Source: Liolophura sinensis (taxonomy: Eukaryota; Mollusca; Polyplacophora; Chitonida; Chitonidae). Taken from it: 64,000 bases of DNA. The position numbers and the translations under genes are program-made. Location: NCBI RefSeq assembly GCF_032854445.1, contig NC_088301.1:50701187-50765186 (forward strand), in the 5' to 3' direction. This document shows, one piece after another, positions 1 through 11,116 of this stretch. The notes under the pieces are model-generated. The model did no database searches. It worked only from the letters and a program-made list of their open reading frames with translations, and was not told the DNA's origin. Position 1 is the first letter of the stretch. Each line of letters opens with the position of its first letter.

Positions 1-279
1 GTTGGAAAATTAAGCTTTAACCTAGTGTAGTGTAGAAGTAGAATATGTTGCCATTGTATTGATCGTGGAAGCAGCTGCAGCTTAAATGCAAATGTGACTT
101 ATAAGTGGACGATCATTGTTTCTTCCTCTCTCTCAGATGTGTTAGTCTGACAAAACTTAGAATGCATTATCTTTGTAGGATGTAGGATACATATATTACT
201 TATCTTTTGTCCCGTGTAATCTCCCTTGTCATGTTGCTTTGCATATGAGCTTATACCAGTGTTTGTGTTTTTATTTCAG

Positions 280-386
280 TCTGTTGTGCTAATCTCAAAA
301 CTTCCCTTTGTGGCCTTATTCCTCCAAACTAGTCAGTATTATTGCCCCAGAGTACTTTGCAAATGGAGAGCCAAGCTTAGAAGCAG
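280..386 (+). CDS. DENND6: DENND6 exon (first in window), carries +1 frameshift
   Basis: The acceptor is TTTTATTTCAG before 280 and the donor GTGAG follows 386. The first half reads [10 protein letters not shown] and the second half, in another frame, [16 protein letters not shown]; both match adjacent parts of the DENND family middle region. The exon is 107 nt where 106 would keep phase. The extra base lies around the CTCCAAAC tract near 320-328. Either the base is an assembly or sequencing indel, or the allele is broken. Confidence 0.85.
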
Positions 387-3300
387 GTGAGAAATCTCAG
401 ATATTTTTTGGCATGTATACTTTTATGAGAGTAACCAAATGTAGAATTTCTTAAATCTATTTTGATGAAATGAATTCAAATAACAAGTGGCATTCTTCAA
501 TAATCTGGATGATTCAACCAGTGTGAGAAGTGTGAAACTTCACAGAAATTCACATTTGTTGAAGTCTAAAGAGCAGTGGAAAGCTGCACTGTGAGAAGTA
601 TATAAGTGTGGCCGAAAGTTGCAGTTGTTGAAAATGTGTGGAAAAAGAAAGACTTCAAAGCTTTTAAATCATCTTTAGTATCATGGCATATCTAGTATGC
701 AAAGAGAAAATAATATTTGTGAAATGATTTTGTAGCATGTCATGACATCGATCAGTGGCAGAGCCCCTACACCTGGTGATACAATCAATTTACCAATATT
801 TGGCAGAGTTTTGCAGGTACGTGACATATACAACTACAAAGAGTATCAGTCTACAAGAAGCTCTGTAGAGCTATGAAACAAGATTTCTCACTTTCTCCAT
901 GACCCATGAAATAATAACTTTAATTTTTAACAAGTTGTTTTTACCAGAAGGATCGATATACATTACAGGTATAGTATCTGTAAAAGTTACAAAGTACATG
1001 TATAACATTTGTATATTTTATAGCTGTAGAAATTTAAAAGTAATTTGTTCCAGGGACACATGTGGAAAGTATAAAGTTAATTTAAATTGATAATTTAATT
1101 TAGAATGAAAAAAAAAAATGTATAGAAATCTTAAAAAGTACACTGGGGACCTTTTTCATTTTGCCTTGAATTGGGCCACTTCATGTTCATTACTTACTGA
1201 ACTACTACTGATATTGTGTGATCTTTGGGTAGATCATTTCCTTCTTAAATATCTTCAATGTCACATGCTCACGTGTAATGATGTAGATTTTCTGTCTCTA
1301 TTTCTTTAAATTTAGATCTAACTAACATAGCTGTGTACGTCCTTGACATCTTTTTTTGGATTGTCATCCTCAATCACAAAGTTATCATATATTGACATTT
1401 TGTAACTTTGTGAGAACTGTTGCCACTGTTTTGTTGTGTGATTTTGTAACACTCATTCTTTGTTAATATAGCTTTATGTACAATGTCATTTGTTGGATGT
1501 TCATGGTTTTCAGTGATTTTTCTGTCAACAGAAACTTATTGCATGTTTAAATACGTACTGATTTTATGGGTCCAACTTTTCTGTGATTGTACATATTCTG
1601 TCTGTTTGGTGATCACATCTGTGTGTGCATTGGTGTGGATTTCATGGTTTTATATAGACTTGTTAGCATGCCTATTTTTCTGGATGTTCTATACACCTCG
1701 CTTTATCTCGTGGCATTCTCTGTGGGCCTTACGTCTTCTCTGTGACTGCTGCAAGCAAAGACAACAGTGGTTGTCTACTTGATGTGCTACACAATCTGTC
1801 AATAGTTGTAACTTGTTCTAAGGCGTACTAATACACCTGTATTATAGAATCCCTGGGCTCTGGTTGTGAAAACATTTAACTTAGCTGTATAATGTATTCA
1901 TAATCTTTTGTAATAAAAATATAGACATACAGCTTGAATTTTCCCATCAGACATTTTTTTGAATACCGTGAATCATAAATGATTTCTAAAACTACTGACA
2001 ATGCAAATACTGAAATTTTTTATACTATTTTAATTTTAACCCATCAGAGTTAAGCAGAAATAAAATATATGGAATAGCAAATGTTGGAAAACAATTAATT
2101 GAGCTGCTAGCTGATATAAGTGATAATTTATCAGTCCACAAGAAAATAATTTCAGCTCATCATGGGAAGTGGGTTATCTCCCCTAGTGTGTCTTCTGATA
2201 GCCTCTCATCTGTGTTCTGGTAGTAGATGTGCTCTCTGGGTGGCAAGATTCAGGAACTGGTTCTGGAGATGTTAGATATGGCCCAGTGGTTTGATGGCAG
2301 TTGCCTCATTTTGTTCTTTGTCATAGGTCAGGGTGCCTTCTCGTTCAGATAATTTGTTTGGTCTTCCTCGAAACAACAGTCCCACCCTGGTGAGTCGTGA
2401 CCTTGTTTCCGAAATGCATGCAGACTTTTCACTTCATTTGTGCTCGATTTCAGTTTGTGGTTTGGTAGTAGATTTATTTCTTGACAGTTTAGCATGGATG
2501 TATTTGGATATTTTGAATATTACCAATAGGTATGAAGATTTAGACGGGGGTAAATATGCTGCGTATTACCCTAGATAATTGATGTGATAATTTTTTTATT
2601 TTAGCCCATTGTTCCTGCTCATACCATCCTGCCAACATTACATGAAGTAGATATTTTTAGGTGAGTAAGTGCCAAATGTCTGAAAAACTTCGAATAAGCC
2701 TAAATATTCCTTTTTTATATAGCTCAGTGAGTAAGTTCTTAGATTAGTACGATATTAAAATATAATAAATTATTTGTTAGTATCAAATTTTTTATTATCT
2801 GTGGATATCTATGTGTTTATCTCAAAGTAAATCATGAAATATGTACAATTTGCAGAAAAAAATACATGAGTAAGAATATGCTGTAATTTTTCACCTTTTC
2901 GCATATAAGCAGTGTGCTTGTTCAGGCAGAGAGAGAGATTCTGAGAGTATTATTCTATACAGACTAATAAAGGTATATTTTTGTGAAGCCCTGAAATTGG
3001 CCAGACCAACCTACGTTGATTTGTCTTCAAAATCAAATTGAAAAGGTGTGAAAATCGCACTGGAAATGACTCTTCTATATTCGAAAACGTTGAAGAAATA
3101 GGGTAACCTGATTTTGCAAAGCATGAAATCTGTGGTAGTTTACATGTAATTTAGCTTAAAAGACCACTCAGATTGTATGCCTCATAACAGCACAGTTTGG
3201 ATAAAAGTTCAGATTGCTGGCACACTGGAAGATTTCAAAGGTATATTGGTTTGGCAGAGTGATGCTTCACTGAGACAGTTCATATAGTATCATATAAGAG

Positions 3301-6300
3301 GGGATTATGCTTGCATGGGGGCCTCCGTAACATAGTGGTTAGTGTGCAAGCTCAGCACAATAACCCAGGAGCCTCACACCAATGCTGTCAGTGTCAGGTG
3401 AAGTCCACCTCATGCTTCCATTCTAGTTGTACATGGGAATATTTGCCAGCAACCTGCACATGGGCATGGGTTTCCACCCAGGCTCTGCCTGGTTTCCTCC
3501 CACAATAAATCAATAAATCTGTTTGCACGCTATTGATACAGTAAAGAATGCTTTCAGTCATGCCTAATTTTTGTCATGAAACGGATGAGCTATAACTTTT
3601 GTGATCATTTTTTTGTTTTCAGTGCGTTCCGACCAATTTTACCTCACATTCAGATGTTATGGGAACTTGTTATCACTGGAGAGGTAAAGACTGATCTGAT
3701 TTAGTGATGGTGTAGAAGTAATCATTAATTGTGTGGATGTATAAATCAGTAATGGCGTGGATGTAATCAGTTGTGGTGTGGATATATAAATCCGTAACAG
3801 GGTGGATGTAATCAATGATAATTTGGCTGTAATCATTTATGGTGTGGATGTGATCAGTAATCATGTGGATGTAATGAGGGATGATTTGGATGTAATCAGT
3901 AATGGTGTGGATGTATAAATCAGTAATAGAGTGGTTAATATCAGTGATGATCTGGATGTAATCCGTAATGGTGTGGATGTAATCAGTGGTGGTGTGGATG
4001 TAATGATGGTGTGGATGTAATCAGTGATGGTGTGGATGTAATCATGGTGTGGATGCAATCAGCGATGGTGTGGATGTAATCATGGTGTGGATGCAATCAG
4101 TGATGGTGTGGATGTATAAATCAGTAGTAATGTGGCTGTAATCAGTGATGATTTGGATGTAATCAATGATGGTGTGGATGTAATCAGTGATGGTGTGGAT
4201 GTAATCATGGTGTGGATGCAATCAGTGATGGTGTGGATGTATAAATTAATAGTAATGTGGCTGTAATCAGTGATGATTTGGATGTAATCAGTGATGGTTT
4301 GGATGTAAAATAAAGACTGAAAGAAAATTTGTTAGTTACTATCATCCTGTTTTCTAATATGTGATTGCAAAGTTTTTGTACAATGTATTGAAGATTTCTT
4401 TGGGAAATGCCATTGACGGTCATATCATGGTTATTGATCTTTCCTCCCTCAGCCTATTGCTGTCATGGCTGCCTCCCCATCTGTAACATCAGCTGCAGTA
4501 CAAGCTCTTGTTAGGTGAGTGTTATTCAAGGATTATACTTGTGTAGTGGCTTGCTTATGTACAGTTTTCATACATTTAAGGGCTGCATGTTTATGTTGAT
4601 TGTCAATGGGTACCTTCCATTTACCAAGATATACAAATCATGTAAAGATACAACAGTTATTTTAAACTTTCATTTTGTTATAAAGCTGTTGGCTTATATT
4701 ATTTCAGCTTAATATCACCTCTGAAGTTTTGTTCGGATTATCGCCCATACTTCACAATCCACGATAGCGAGTTCAAGGAGTACACAACCAAGACACAAGC
4801 TCCGTAAGTAAATTTTGTGTTGTTTACCGCTCAGTTATGTTCTCAATCAGAGCCTCGCACATAAAATTCCTCACACGCACAGGGAAGAATGTAGCCAGTC
4901 GTGCCATTCACATTTCATATTGTTTTTTGTGTTAAGGATTTTCACCAACACTTGAAGATTCTTATTTCCCCGGACGCAGATCAGTCTGCCCACTACAGAT
5001 TTTCCATACGTGCTTCTGTGCCTTCCTCTTGTATGCATTTATTCCATGAATGGTCAAACTACGAAGGTTTGGTGAAGATTGCCAAGAAGCACTGGTTTAG
5101 GTATAGATTTTACTTCTTAGTAATTTATTGGCAGATGAGCTGTTTCAGTGTCTAACATTTTTGAAAGCAAAACAGAATTGAATTTATTTTAAAGTTGGAC
5201 TAGTAATTACACCAATTACACAGTATGTAAATGAATGAATGATTGATTTAATTGTTTCAGACCTCCAGTGATATTAGGGGTCACAAATCCATTTTTTGCC
5301 AAAACGTTGCAACACTGGCCTCACATTATACGTATTGGAGAGATGGGTGTTCAGTGTAAGTTCTACTTTACATCAAAATTAAGATCAATATGAGGTTAAG
5401 CGGTTCTCTGTCACTTGGTACAAACAATGTTTCTTATATTCAGCAGGTTTTGCATTTCAAGCATTTGAATGAAAAATGAAAAAAAATATTTCCGGAAATT
5501 GGTCATATCTTAAAAACTAATTGAGAAGATCATCACAACACTCACAGCGTCTAATGACTACCAGTCTTTTTCTGAGCTGTATGTGTTTACTATATTGGTC
5601 ACCCGTTAGTGTATCTCATGTATATTTTGCAAGTGATAAGAGGACCCTCTTATTAAATTAGTAATATTCTTGTGTGTTTATGTATGATATGCTGCATGAA
5701 TATCAAGGGCAGAAAGGTGGTGGGAGAGGGGGGTCATTGATACTCAGTCTTTGATTGTATCTCATCTTTTTTTACTTATGTTTACAGCATCACCAAAGTC
5801 TTTCAACAAGCTGAAGAAAGGAGGCCTAGGGCTAAAGACACTAGATTCAAAACCTGGTGAGTTGTCTCTAGGTGTTTACAAGTCAGAATAACTGAAGATG
5901 AAATTGGGTTTAGAGAGTTGAATTGATATGTGCATGCACATAAGCTGTTTTTTTTTTGTTAAGGAAAAATAATAAAGTTAATGTTTTAAATGATGCACTA
6001 TGTTAAATATGCATATAAATGAGATATCTTTTTTCAGGTGTATATACAAGATACAGGCCCTTTCTTGTCCGTGACAAAGTGTTCTTAAAGAAAATTGTCA
6101 AGGTAAGAAGCTTTGAATAGTTAGAATAGTCAATAATTCAACGATCTGTTGAGTTTTTAGCATGCTTGATATGTCTTCGGATTATGTAACAAATGTGGAA
6201 TGAATAGTAGATTGCAAACAGTATTTTTGATGGGAAATATTTGTTAATCCCATGTGTAGACCTAATACAAATCAACTAATTGTTGTAGGGGACTCAAACC

Positions 6301-9300
6301 AATCGACCAACAGAGGCTCAAAATGCTTATCTCCGGCGTTATTTCTTGGAATTGACACAGAGCTTTATTATACCTTTGGTGAGTATGTTGTGACATTTAT
6401 GAAAGAAAAAATTCGCCCAAAATGAGCATTTTTTAGTGAGAAATAAAGGTTATCAAATGTTACCTTTGGTGCTGAAATGTTACCAGAAAGGTATTATACT
6501 TTCAAAGCGAACTACATATATTTCTAAGATCAATGGAACACTCAGTGGAACTGTCATTTATAGTAACCATTGTTTTCCACTGAGCATAGTCATAAATCCT
6601 GTTACGTCAGGAATCACAGCTTCCGGTAGTTCCGCTAAATGCACATACTTTCATATCTTGTGTCCAATACCAAGAGTTTTAGTGATAATTATCATCAAAA
6701 CTTACCATTTCTGAATTACAGGGAACAAAATATATAATTCATAACATCATGTAACTTTTTACAGGAGAGACACATCTCAACCTTGATGCCTTTGCAGCGC
6801 ACAATCTCACCTCACAAGGTAAGTCAAGGCTTTTGAAAGTTTAAGATTGAGTTTTGGTACATTCCAGTTTGGTTACTTTGGTTACTTGTGAAAGGTAAAT
6901 GGTAAGGTTTAATATAATTTCTCTTAGTAGTAGTCATCAACCTGTGTTGGCATTCTAGAGACTTTTGTTATTTTTCCTACGAAAGAGTGGGTTTTTCTGA
7001 AACAACAAATGCAAACCTGTTGTTATAAATGGTATTCTTTCTGATTCCTAGAGCCCTCCACAGTTACGGCCCTTCGATCCTGATGAGTTTTTGCGGACTG
7101 TGGAACACTCTGGTCCCCAGCTAACAACAGGTGTAAAGGGAGATTGGGAGGGACTCTACAGGTAACAGATGATCGTTCATGATTTTATTAAAAGGGATTA
7201 GACGATTGGCGAAAGTGAACGTAAATATGAATCTATTCCCACAGAAGTTATCTGAAGTTGCACAGAGGTGTTCTGAAACATTTTATAAAGGTTTTTAAGA
7301 CAATAAACAGTGAATGATTGTCACCACCTAGCCAATCATTTGACTGCATGCCGTTTTGTTAGCTATATTTTTATTCATGTATCATCAACACTAAATACAC
7401 TTTAGTTCCAAAGTTAAGTGTATGTGATTGGGCATCCAAATATGGTCGTCTTTTTGTAGTTCTTTTCGTCTTCATTTCCACCTTATTAACTCGCTGTAAA
7501 TTTTCTAGAATGTGCTGAAGACAACCTTGTTTTCTTGTTTGAAGCAGATCTATTCTTGCTTTGTTAAAGAAATGTAATGCTATTGAGCTCAGGTTTTGCA
7601 TACTTATAATACACTATCACTCGAAGGGGATGGTCCATTGTTGATGCTTGTGTGCATTAATTAATATATCTTACGAAATTCAGTGTCAGGACTTTTTGCT
7701 TAAGATTTCCATTCATGTGTCTCCTACAGATGAGCTCTTTAGTAGCTACCAAATCTAAGTTCTGTGTGTATCTAGGGTAGACTTTATATTGACGTGTACA
7801 GTTGATTACAAATTTTCATTAGAAACAATTAAGTGAGGAGATACATTATGTTTTATGTTTTTGAAACACATTCTGAATGTTAACATTTATCTTGTAATAT
7901 ATGACTTAAATTCAATATATTTTATATTGTTTAGTGAATTTTTTTATTGTCCCAAAATGGTTTATTTGCTTAAAAGATAATAATTTGTTTTTAATTCTGT
8001 GTGTTGTAGGAAGTTTTTCCGTTCCCACAACTTTGAAGGTTGGTTTTACCGACGTCAGCACGAGGTCAACCAGAAACTTCAGTTGGTTCACATGGAAGCA
8101 CTCTGTGAAGCAGTAAGTAACATACTCACATTTTTTTTTGTCACAGGTATTCTAAATTAGAAGTAGGGGGTTCAATCCTGGACATGGACACAAAATTTGC
8201 AGAGTGCCTGGTTTTTACTGTTTTCACTGTTCATGGGGGCTTGGTGACAGTATGTTGTTGACATTTCTCATGTGGCTTGTTAAAAACCACATGTATTTGT
8301 CTTCGTCATTAAATTGCCAGAGCTCCATGGTTTATCCTATGCACTCCAGTTCCTGCCACCTATGAATCTGACTGCCATTGTATCAAGTAAACACTAAATC
8401 TGAAAATTAGTTAAGTCTTTGGGACAAAGGGTTATGTACTGCGCTTTTATTAAACTTGCCAGAGCATGAAATATTGAAATCAGTGTGAAGAAAACAAAGT
8501 TTCTTCATATGTTAATTGAAAGTTGTTAATATTACTCTCGTCACTCTATCTTTTGTGTTAAAAGGAAAATTTTGAAAGTGATTTATGTCCCCTTACATGT
8601 GGAGATCTACTTAGTATGGGGGCGTGGGTAATCGTTTTCTTCTGAAATCCTCTATATGAGTAACTTAATCTGTCAAAATGACCTTCAAATATAGGGCCTA
8701 TTTTCATAGCAAAAGGGTTAAAAAAAGAATTGTAGTATGCATTATCATGGTAGGAATAAATGCATGGATATAATCATGTGCAATGTTTCCTCTGGCAGTC
8801 AGTTTGTAAACAGTTCTGGAACAAGAAGTTTAAGCCAGTCTGCTGATTTTAAGGGAATGTGGGGTTCTATCAGGTATCTAATCTTTGAACAAAATGGCCA
8901 AAACTAATCATTTCAGTTAATTTTGATGGGAGAGATGAGGTATAGTTCAAGTAATGCTAAATCGCACTTCTCAGGGTGAACTTAATTAAAAATGATAGGA
9001 GTGACACGTGAACAAAAGTCTATCCGATAACCTGCAAATTTCGCAGCAGAGTGGGATTTTGCCTTACATGACTAATATGCTGAAAGATTCTCTCCACTGA
9101 CAGTTTAATGAACCATTTTCTTTGCAGGATTTGATGGAATGGATAAGGGACAAGGAGGAAGTAGAAATTGTTGATTTAATTCTAAGATTACGAGAAAAAC
9201 TGGTGAGTAGTTAAATATATCTACCGTACCTGCTCAATAATTACAGACACTTGCTAATTGAGACACACTGAGAGTAAGCGGGTAGATCAGAGGAGTCTCC

Positions 9301-11116
9301 TGCGAGGCGCACACTGTGGGCGTTATCAGCATGTGGCATATGTGGCAGTACAGTATCAGAAGGGTATGCTCAAACATTAACAAGTAGCTCAACACCCGTC
9401 CCTGGGTAACCTCATTCACTTCATTCTGACTGCAGTTAAACTGAAGCATCTTGACAAGTTCTTCAGTTCCACGTTAGTGAGGCATAATATTCAAAGTGTA
9501 TATGGGTATATGGATTGCAAAAATCAAGACTGCATGCAGAACAACTGCTACAGGTGCTAGCTTTAGAAATTATTACCAGGTAACAAACTCACAACAAAAA
9601 GCCTGATTAAAATATTATGGAAATTCACAGCTTGCTTGCATCCCTCTGATAATATATTTTTAAGCAGCTTTCCCAAATTATCGGCAGGTCTACAAGTGCA
9701 TATATTGGTAAGAGAACGATTACCTACTGTGAAAAAAACTTTTGAACCAGGTTTTATGTTTAATGTGGTAATAAAACCTTTAATCCACAGGAAGCAGGGC
9801 TTGAACAGCAGGAGTCTTCAACACCTCACTTGGTGAATGGACTCCAAGTGCCGCTAAATATTATTTATGGATTTTTGTCCATAGTTTCTCCCTCTTACTG
9901 TATTTGACATTTGCAAAGTATTTTAGTATTTTCCTCGAAGTAAATTGAAAAAAATAAAAAATAAAAATACAACCCATGTAAAGTGATGTTTATGAGACTC
10001 TTTACTTTTTATCTTTACTTTTATCTACTTTTGGTTCTCACCCCCAACTTTCAGCTAACCCACCCCACATGTTGGGGTAAAATGGACTCAAAAGTGAAAG
10101 AACTGGTGGTTATTCGCTTGCCACTTCACATACTCATCGAAGAGTCCGAGTGTTGATAGTGTCAAATGCAGGAGTTATAGGCATGCGGCAATGATGTGGG
10201 CTGAAATGCCAGTAATTACAAATATGTGCTTAGCCCATCTTCATGGACTCGGTGTTTTTTTTTTTAACATCTTGACGTTCATGGCAACACTGAGTCCATC
10301 TCTGCCTCTTACATCAGCTGAATGCCACAAAAAAGTGAACCTTTAAAAGTTTGGCAGCGTGTCTCGTCTCTCCCCATCTTGCAAAGCTGGTGAGGCTCAT
10401 TGATGTGTAACGGAGGCATGGACAGCTGTCACTGATCAACTACTCCCCACAGAGAGTGTATGACTTAAGACAACAGCCCTCGCAAGGCATTGTGGTATAC
10501 TTTTTCTGAAAATGCGTCTGAAATTATTGAGAAGGTACGGTAAATGACCAAAACTTTTGCTGTGACTGAGTTGTTAGCATGCCAGTGCATCACAGGCTCA
10601 GGAGCCTTTCACCAGTCAGTGCAGTGGCTGTGAGTTCAAGTCCAGCTCATTCTGGCTTCTCTGATCATGTGTACTAAGGTCGTTGGTTTCCCCAGGATTC
10701 TGCCCAGTTTCCACCCACCACAATGCTGGGCGCTGAGGTGTGAAAGTTCTTAAAGTTCTTGAGTATGGCACAAAATAGCAATCAAAAAAATAAATAATAT
10801 ATTGCTCCTGACCAAATTGCATATTTTGCTTGATTCTATTGATCTGAGATTGGTGTTTTGAGGTTTGTGTGGAAGGTAAGATGACATCCTACTTCCTCCT
10901 ACCCTAAAAATGCACTTTTTGCATTTCATTAAAAATTTATTTAAGCCTTCGAAGGATTGTATTTTTCGACATTGTGAAATTTTGTTTTAATTCCAGGCAT
11001 TTGCCACAGCGAATCATATTCCAGTGAACCAGAAGAGTGTTGACAAGTTGCAGTCACATTTAAACAGTATCATTTCCAGCCTACCTGAAGATTTACAGTC
11101 AGTGCTGGACAGTTGA
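280..11116 (+). CDS. DENND6: DENN domain-containing protein 6 (DENND6A/B-like), 3' part, 16 exons
   Basis: Joined exons: 280-386, 736-816, 2327-2389, 2605-2660, 3623-3683, 4453-4514, 4708-4803, 5261-5355, 5788-5856, 6038-6102, 6289-6378, 6765-6818, 7052-7161, 8010-8112, 9128-9202, 10997-11116. All introns are GT-AG and exons 3-16 join in phase. About 434 residues are encoded, matching from memory the C-terminal 70% of vertebrate DENND6A (about 608 aa); the N-terminal part lies upstream of the window. Diagnostic blocks are [38 protein letters not shown] and [18 protein letters not shown]. In vertebrates DENND6A is a guanine nucleotide exchange factor that activates Rab14 on recycling endosomes; that role is family knowledge, not shown here. 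Exons 1 and 2 each need one base fewer to stay in frame. No transmembrane segment is apparent. The sequence alone does not decide between the two vertebrate paralogues. Confidence 0.93.
736..816 (+). CDS. DENND6: DENND6 exon, carries +1 frameshift
   Basis: The acceptor TTTTGTAG ends at 735 and the donor GTACGT starts at 817. The exon opens as CHDIDQW in phase with the previous donor and closes as [17 protein letters not shown] in a different frame. It is 81 nt where 80 is expected. The surplus base sits in the CCCC run around 763-767. Read as printed, the frame meets a TGA a few codons later. Confidence 0.85.
817..2326 (+). other. DENND6 intron, no recognised content
   Basis: AT-rich intron between exons 736-816 and 2327-2389. 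The open frames inside it (for example 1483-1782) have no recognisable domain and no coding-like bias. I see no repeat. Confidence 0.6.
2327..2389 (+). CDS. DENND6: DENND6 exon
   Basis: 63 nt, phase 0 at both ends, acceptor CATAG and donor GTGAGT. It encodes [16 protein letters not shown] and the residues after it. This is the variable linker segment that precedes the LPT(L/V)HEVDIF block of the family. Confidence 0.85.
2605..2660 (+). CDS. DENND6: DENND6 exon
   Basis: 56 nt, acceptor TTTTATTTTAG, donor GTGAGT, leaving two bases of a split codon. It carries [11 protein letters not shown], one of the most conserved blocks of the family (human ILPTVHEVDIF as I recall it). Confidence 0.92.
3316..3520 (+). 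repeat. tRNA-derived SINE, full-length but diverged
   Basis: Starts with a tRNA-like head, GGGGCCTCCGTAACATAGTGG, with a worn A box around 3325-3340 and a worn B box around 3388-3400. A conserved body follows (GCCAGCAACCTGCACATGG, then CTGGTTTCCTCCCACAATAA). It ends in an AATAAAT-type tail, in sense orientation inside a DENND6 intron. The same family recurs at 10570, 23911, 45128, 55193 and 59150. Confidence 0.75.
3623..3683 (+). CDS. DENND6: DENND6 exon
   Basis: 61 nt, acceptor TTTTGTTTTCAG, donor GTAAAG. It completes the split codon and reads [19 protein letters not shown], the core DENN block containing the LWEL motif. A minisatellite begins about 20 bp after its donor. Confidence 0.92.
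3700..4310 (+). repeat. Minisatellite, about 21-bp units, with 125-bp higher-order repeat
   Basis: Degenerate tandem units of the form GATGGTGTGGATGTAATCAGT, with variants GATGTATAAATCAGTAAT and GATTTGGATGTAATC. A 125-bp block beginning at 4081 is repeated from 4206, so about six units were duplicated together. It lies in the intron directly after the exon ending at 3683. The - strand open frames here (DYIHTITD-like peptides) are by-products of the repeat. Confidence 0.9.
4453..4514 (+). CDS. DENND6: DENND6 exon
   Basis: 62 nt, acceptor CCTCCCTCAG, donor GTGAGT. Encodes [20 protein letters not shown], matching the family segment with the MA.SPS signature of the DENN fold. Confidence 0.93.
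4708..4803 (+). CDS. DENND6: DENND6 exon
   Basis: 96 nt, acceptor TTATTTCAG, donor GTAAGT. Carries [19 protein letters not shown], almost identical to the vertebrate sequence and the strongest single piece of evidence for the DENND6 call. Confidence 0.95.
5261..5355 (+). CDS. DENND6: DENND6 exon
   Basis: 95 nt, acceptor TTGTTTCAG, donor GTAAGT. Carries [19 protein letters not shown] and the following RIGEMGVQ, near-identical to vertebrates. It ends with one base of a split Ser codon. Confidence 0.95.
5788..5856 (+). CDS. DENND6: DENND6 exon
   Basis: 69 nt, acceptor TTTACAG, donor GTGAGT. The lysine-rich loop [12 protein letters not shown] is followed by the conserved [11 protein letters not shown]. 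Confidence 0.92.
6038..6102 (+). CDS. DENND6: DENND6 exon
   Basis: 65 nt, acceptor TTTTTTCAG, donor GTAAGA. Reads [20 protein letters not shown], corresponding to the VYTSYKP..NRD segment of vertebrate DENND6A. Confidence 0.92.
6289..6378 (+). CDS. DENND6: DENND6 exon
   Basis: 90 nt, phase 0 at both ends, acceptor TGTTGTAG, donor GTGAGT. Contains [18 protein letters not shown], strongly conserved in the C-terminal half of the family. Confidence 0.94.
6765..6818 (+). CDS. DENND6: DENND6 exon
   Basis: 54 nt, phase 0 at both ends, acceptor TTTTTACAG, donor GTAAGT. Encodes [18 protein letters not shown], matching ERYVASLMPLQKSISPWK of the human protein as I recall it. Confidence 0.93.
7052..7161 (+). 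CDS. DENND6: DENND6 exon
   Basis: 110 nt, acceptor TTCCTAG, donor GTAACA. Encodes a stretch ending in [16 protein letters not shown], corresponding to the GPQLTSRIKGDWIGLY block. Confidence 0.93.
8010..8112 (+). CDS. DENND6: DENND6 exon
   Basis: 103 nt, acceptor GTGTTGTAG, donor GTAAGT. Reads [14 protein letters not shown] and later VHMEALCEA, corresponding to the NFDGWF and LHLEALCE blocks. Confidence 0.93.
8160..8400 (+). repeat. Old SINE remnant in DENND6 intron
   Basis: Contains a B-box-like GGGGTTCAATCC near 8166-8178. Further on, CCTGCCACCTATGAATCTG and GCCATTGTATCAAGTAA resemble the TCCCACC..TGCCGTCGTATAAGTGAAA body of the common SINE. Divergence is high, so the boundaries are approximate and the family assignment is inferred. 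Confidence 0.4.
9128..9202 (+). CDS. DENND6: DENND6 exon
   Basis: 75 nt, phase 0 at both ends, acceptor TTCTTTGCAG, donor GTGAGT. Encodes an acidic/basic helix containing [20 protein letters not shown], aligned with WIQKHTEVETVDLVLKLK of vertebrates. Confidence 0.92.
10565..10802 (+). repeat. tRNA-derived SINE in last DENND6 intron
   Basis: Includes the tRNA-related part with a good B box (GAGTTCAAGTCC near 10631-10642), the body (CTGCCCAGTTTCCACCCACC, then ACAATGCTGGGCGC) and the tail GTTCTTGAGTATGGCACAAA with A-rich AATAAATAAT. Sense to the gene. The first part of the tRNA head, with the A box, is eroded. Confidence 0.8.
10997..11116 (+). CDS. DENND6: DENND6 terminal coding exon
   Basis: 120 nt with acceptor TTAATTCCAG and stop TGA at 11114-11116. 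The end reads [16 protein letters not shown], matching the ILALPEDLQ tail of vertebrate DENND6. The preceding intron of about 1.8 kb holds a SINE. Confidence 0.93.
   Translation, partial: AFATANHIPVNQKSVDKLQSHLNSIISSLPEDLQSVLDS

Noticed and set aside
3673-4423. - strand frames with IHTITDY-like peptides
   Set aside because: By-products of the 21-bp minisatellite on the other strand, inside a DENND6 intron.
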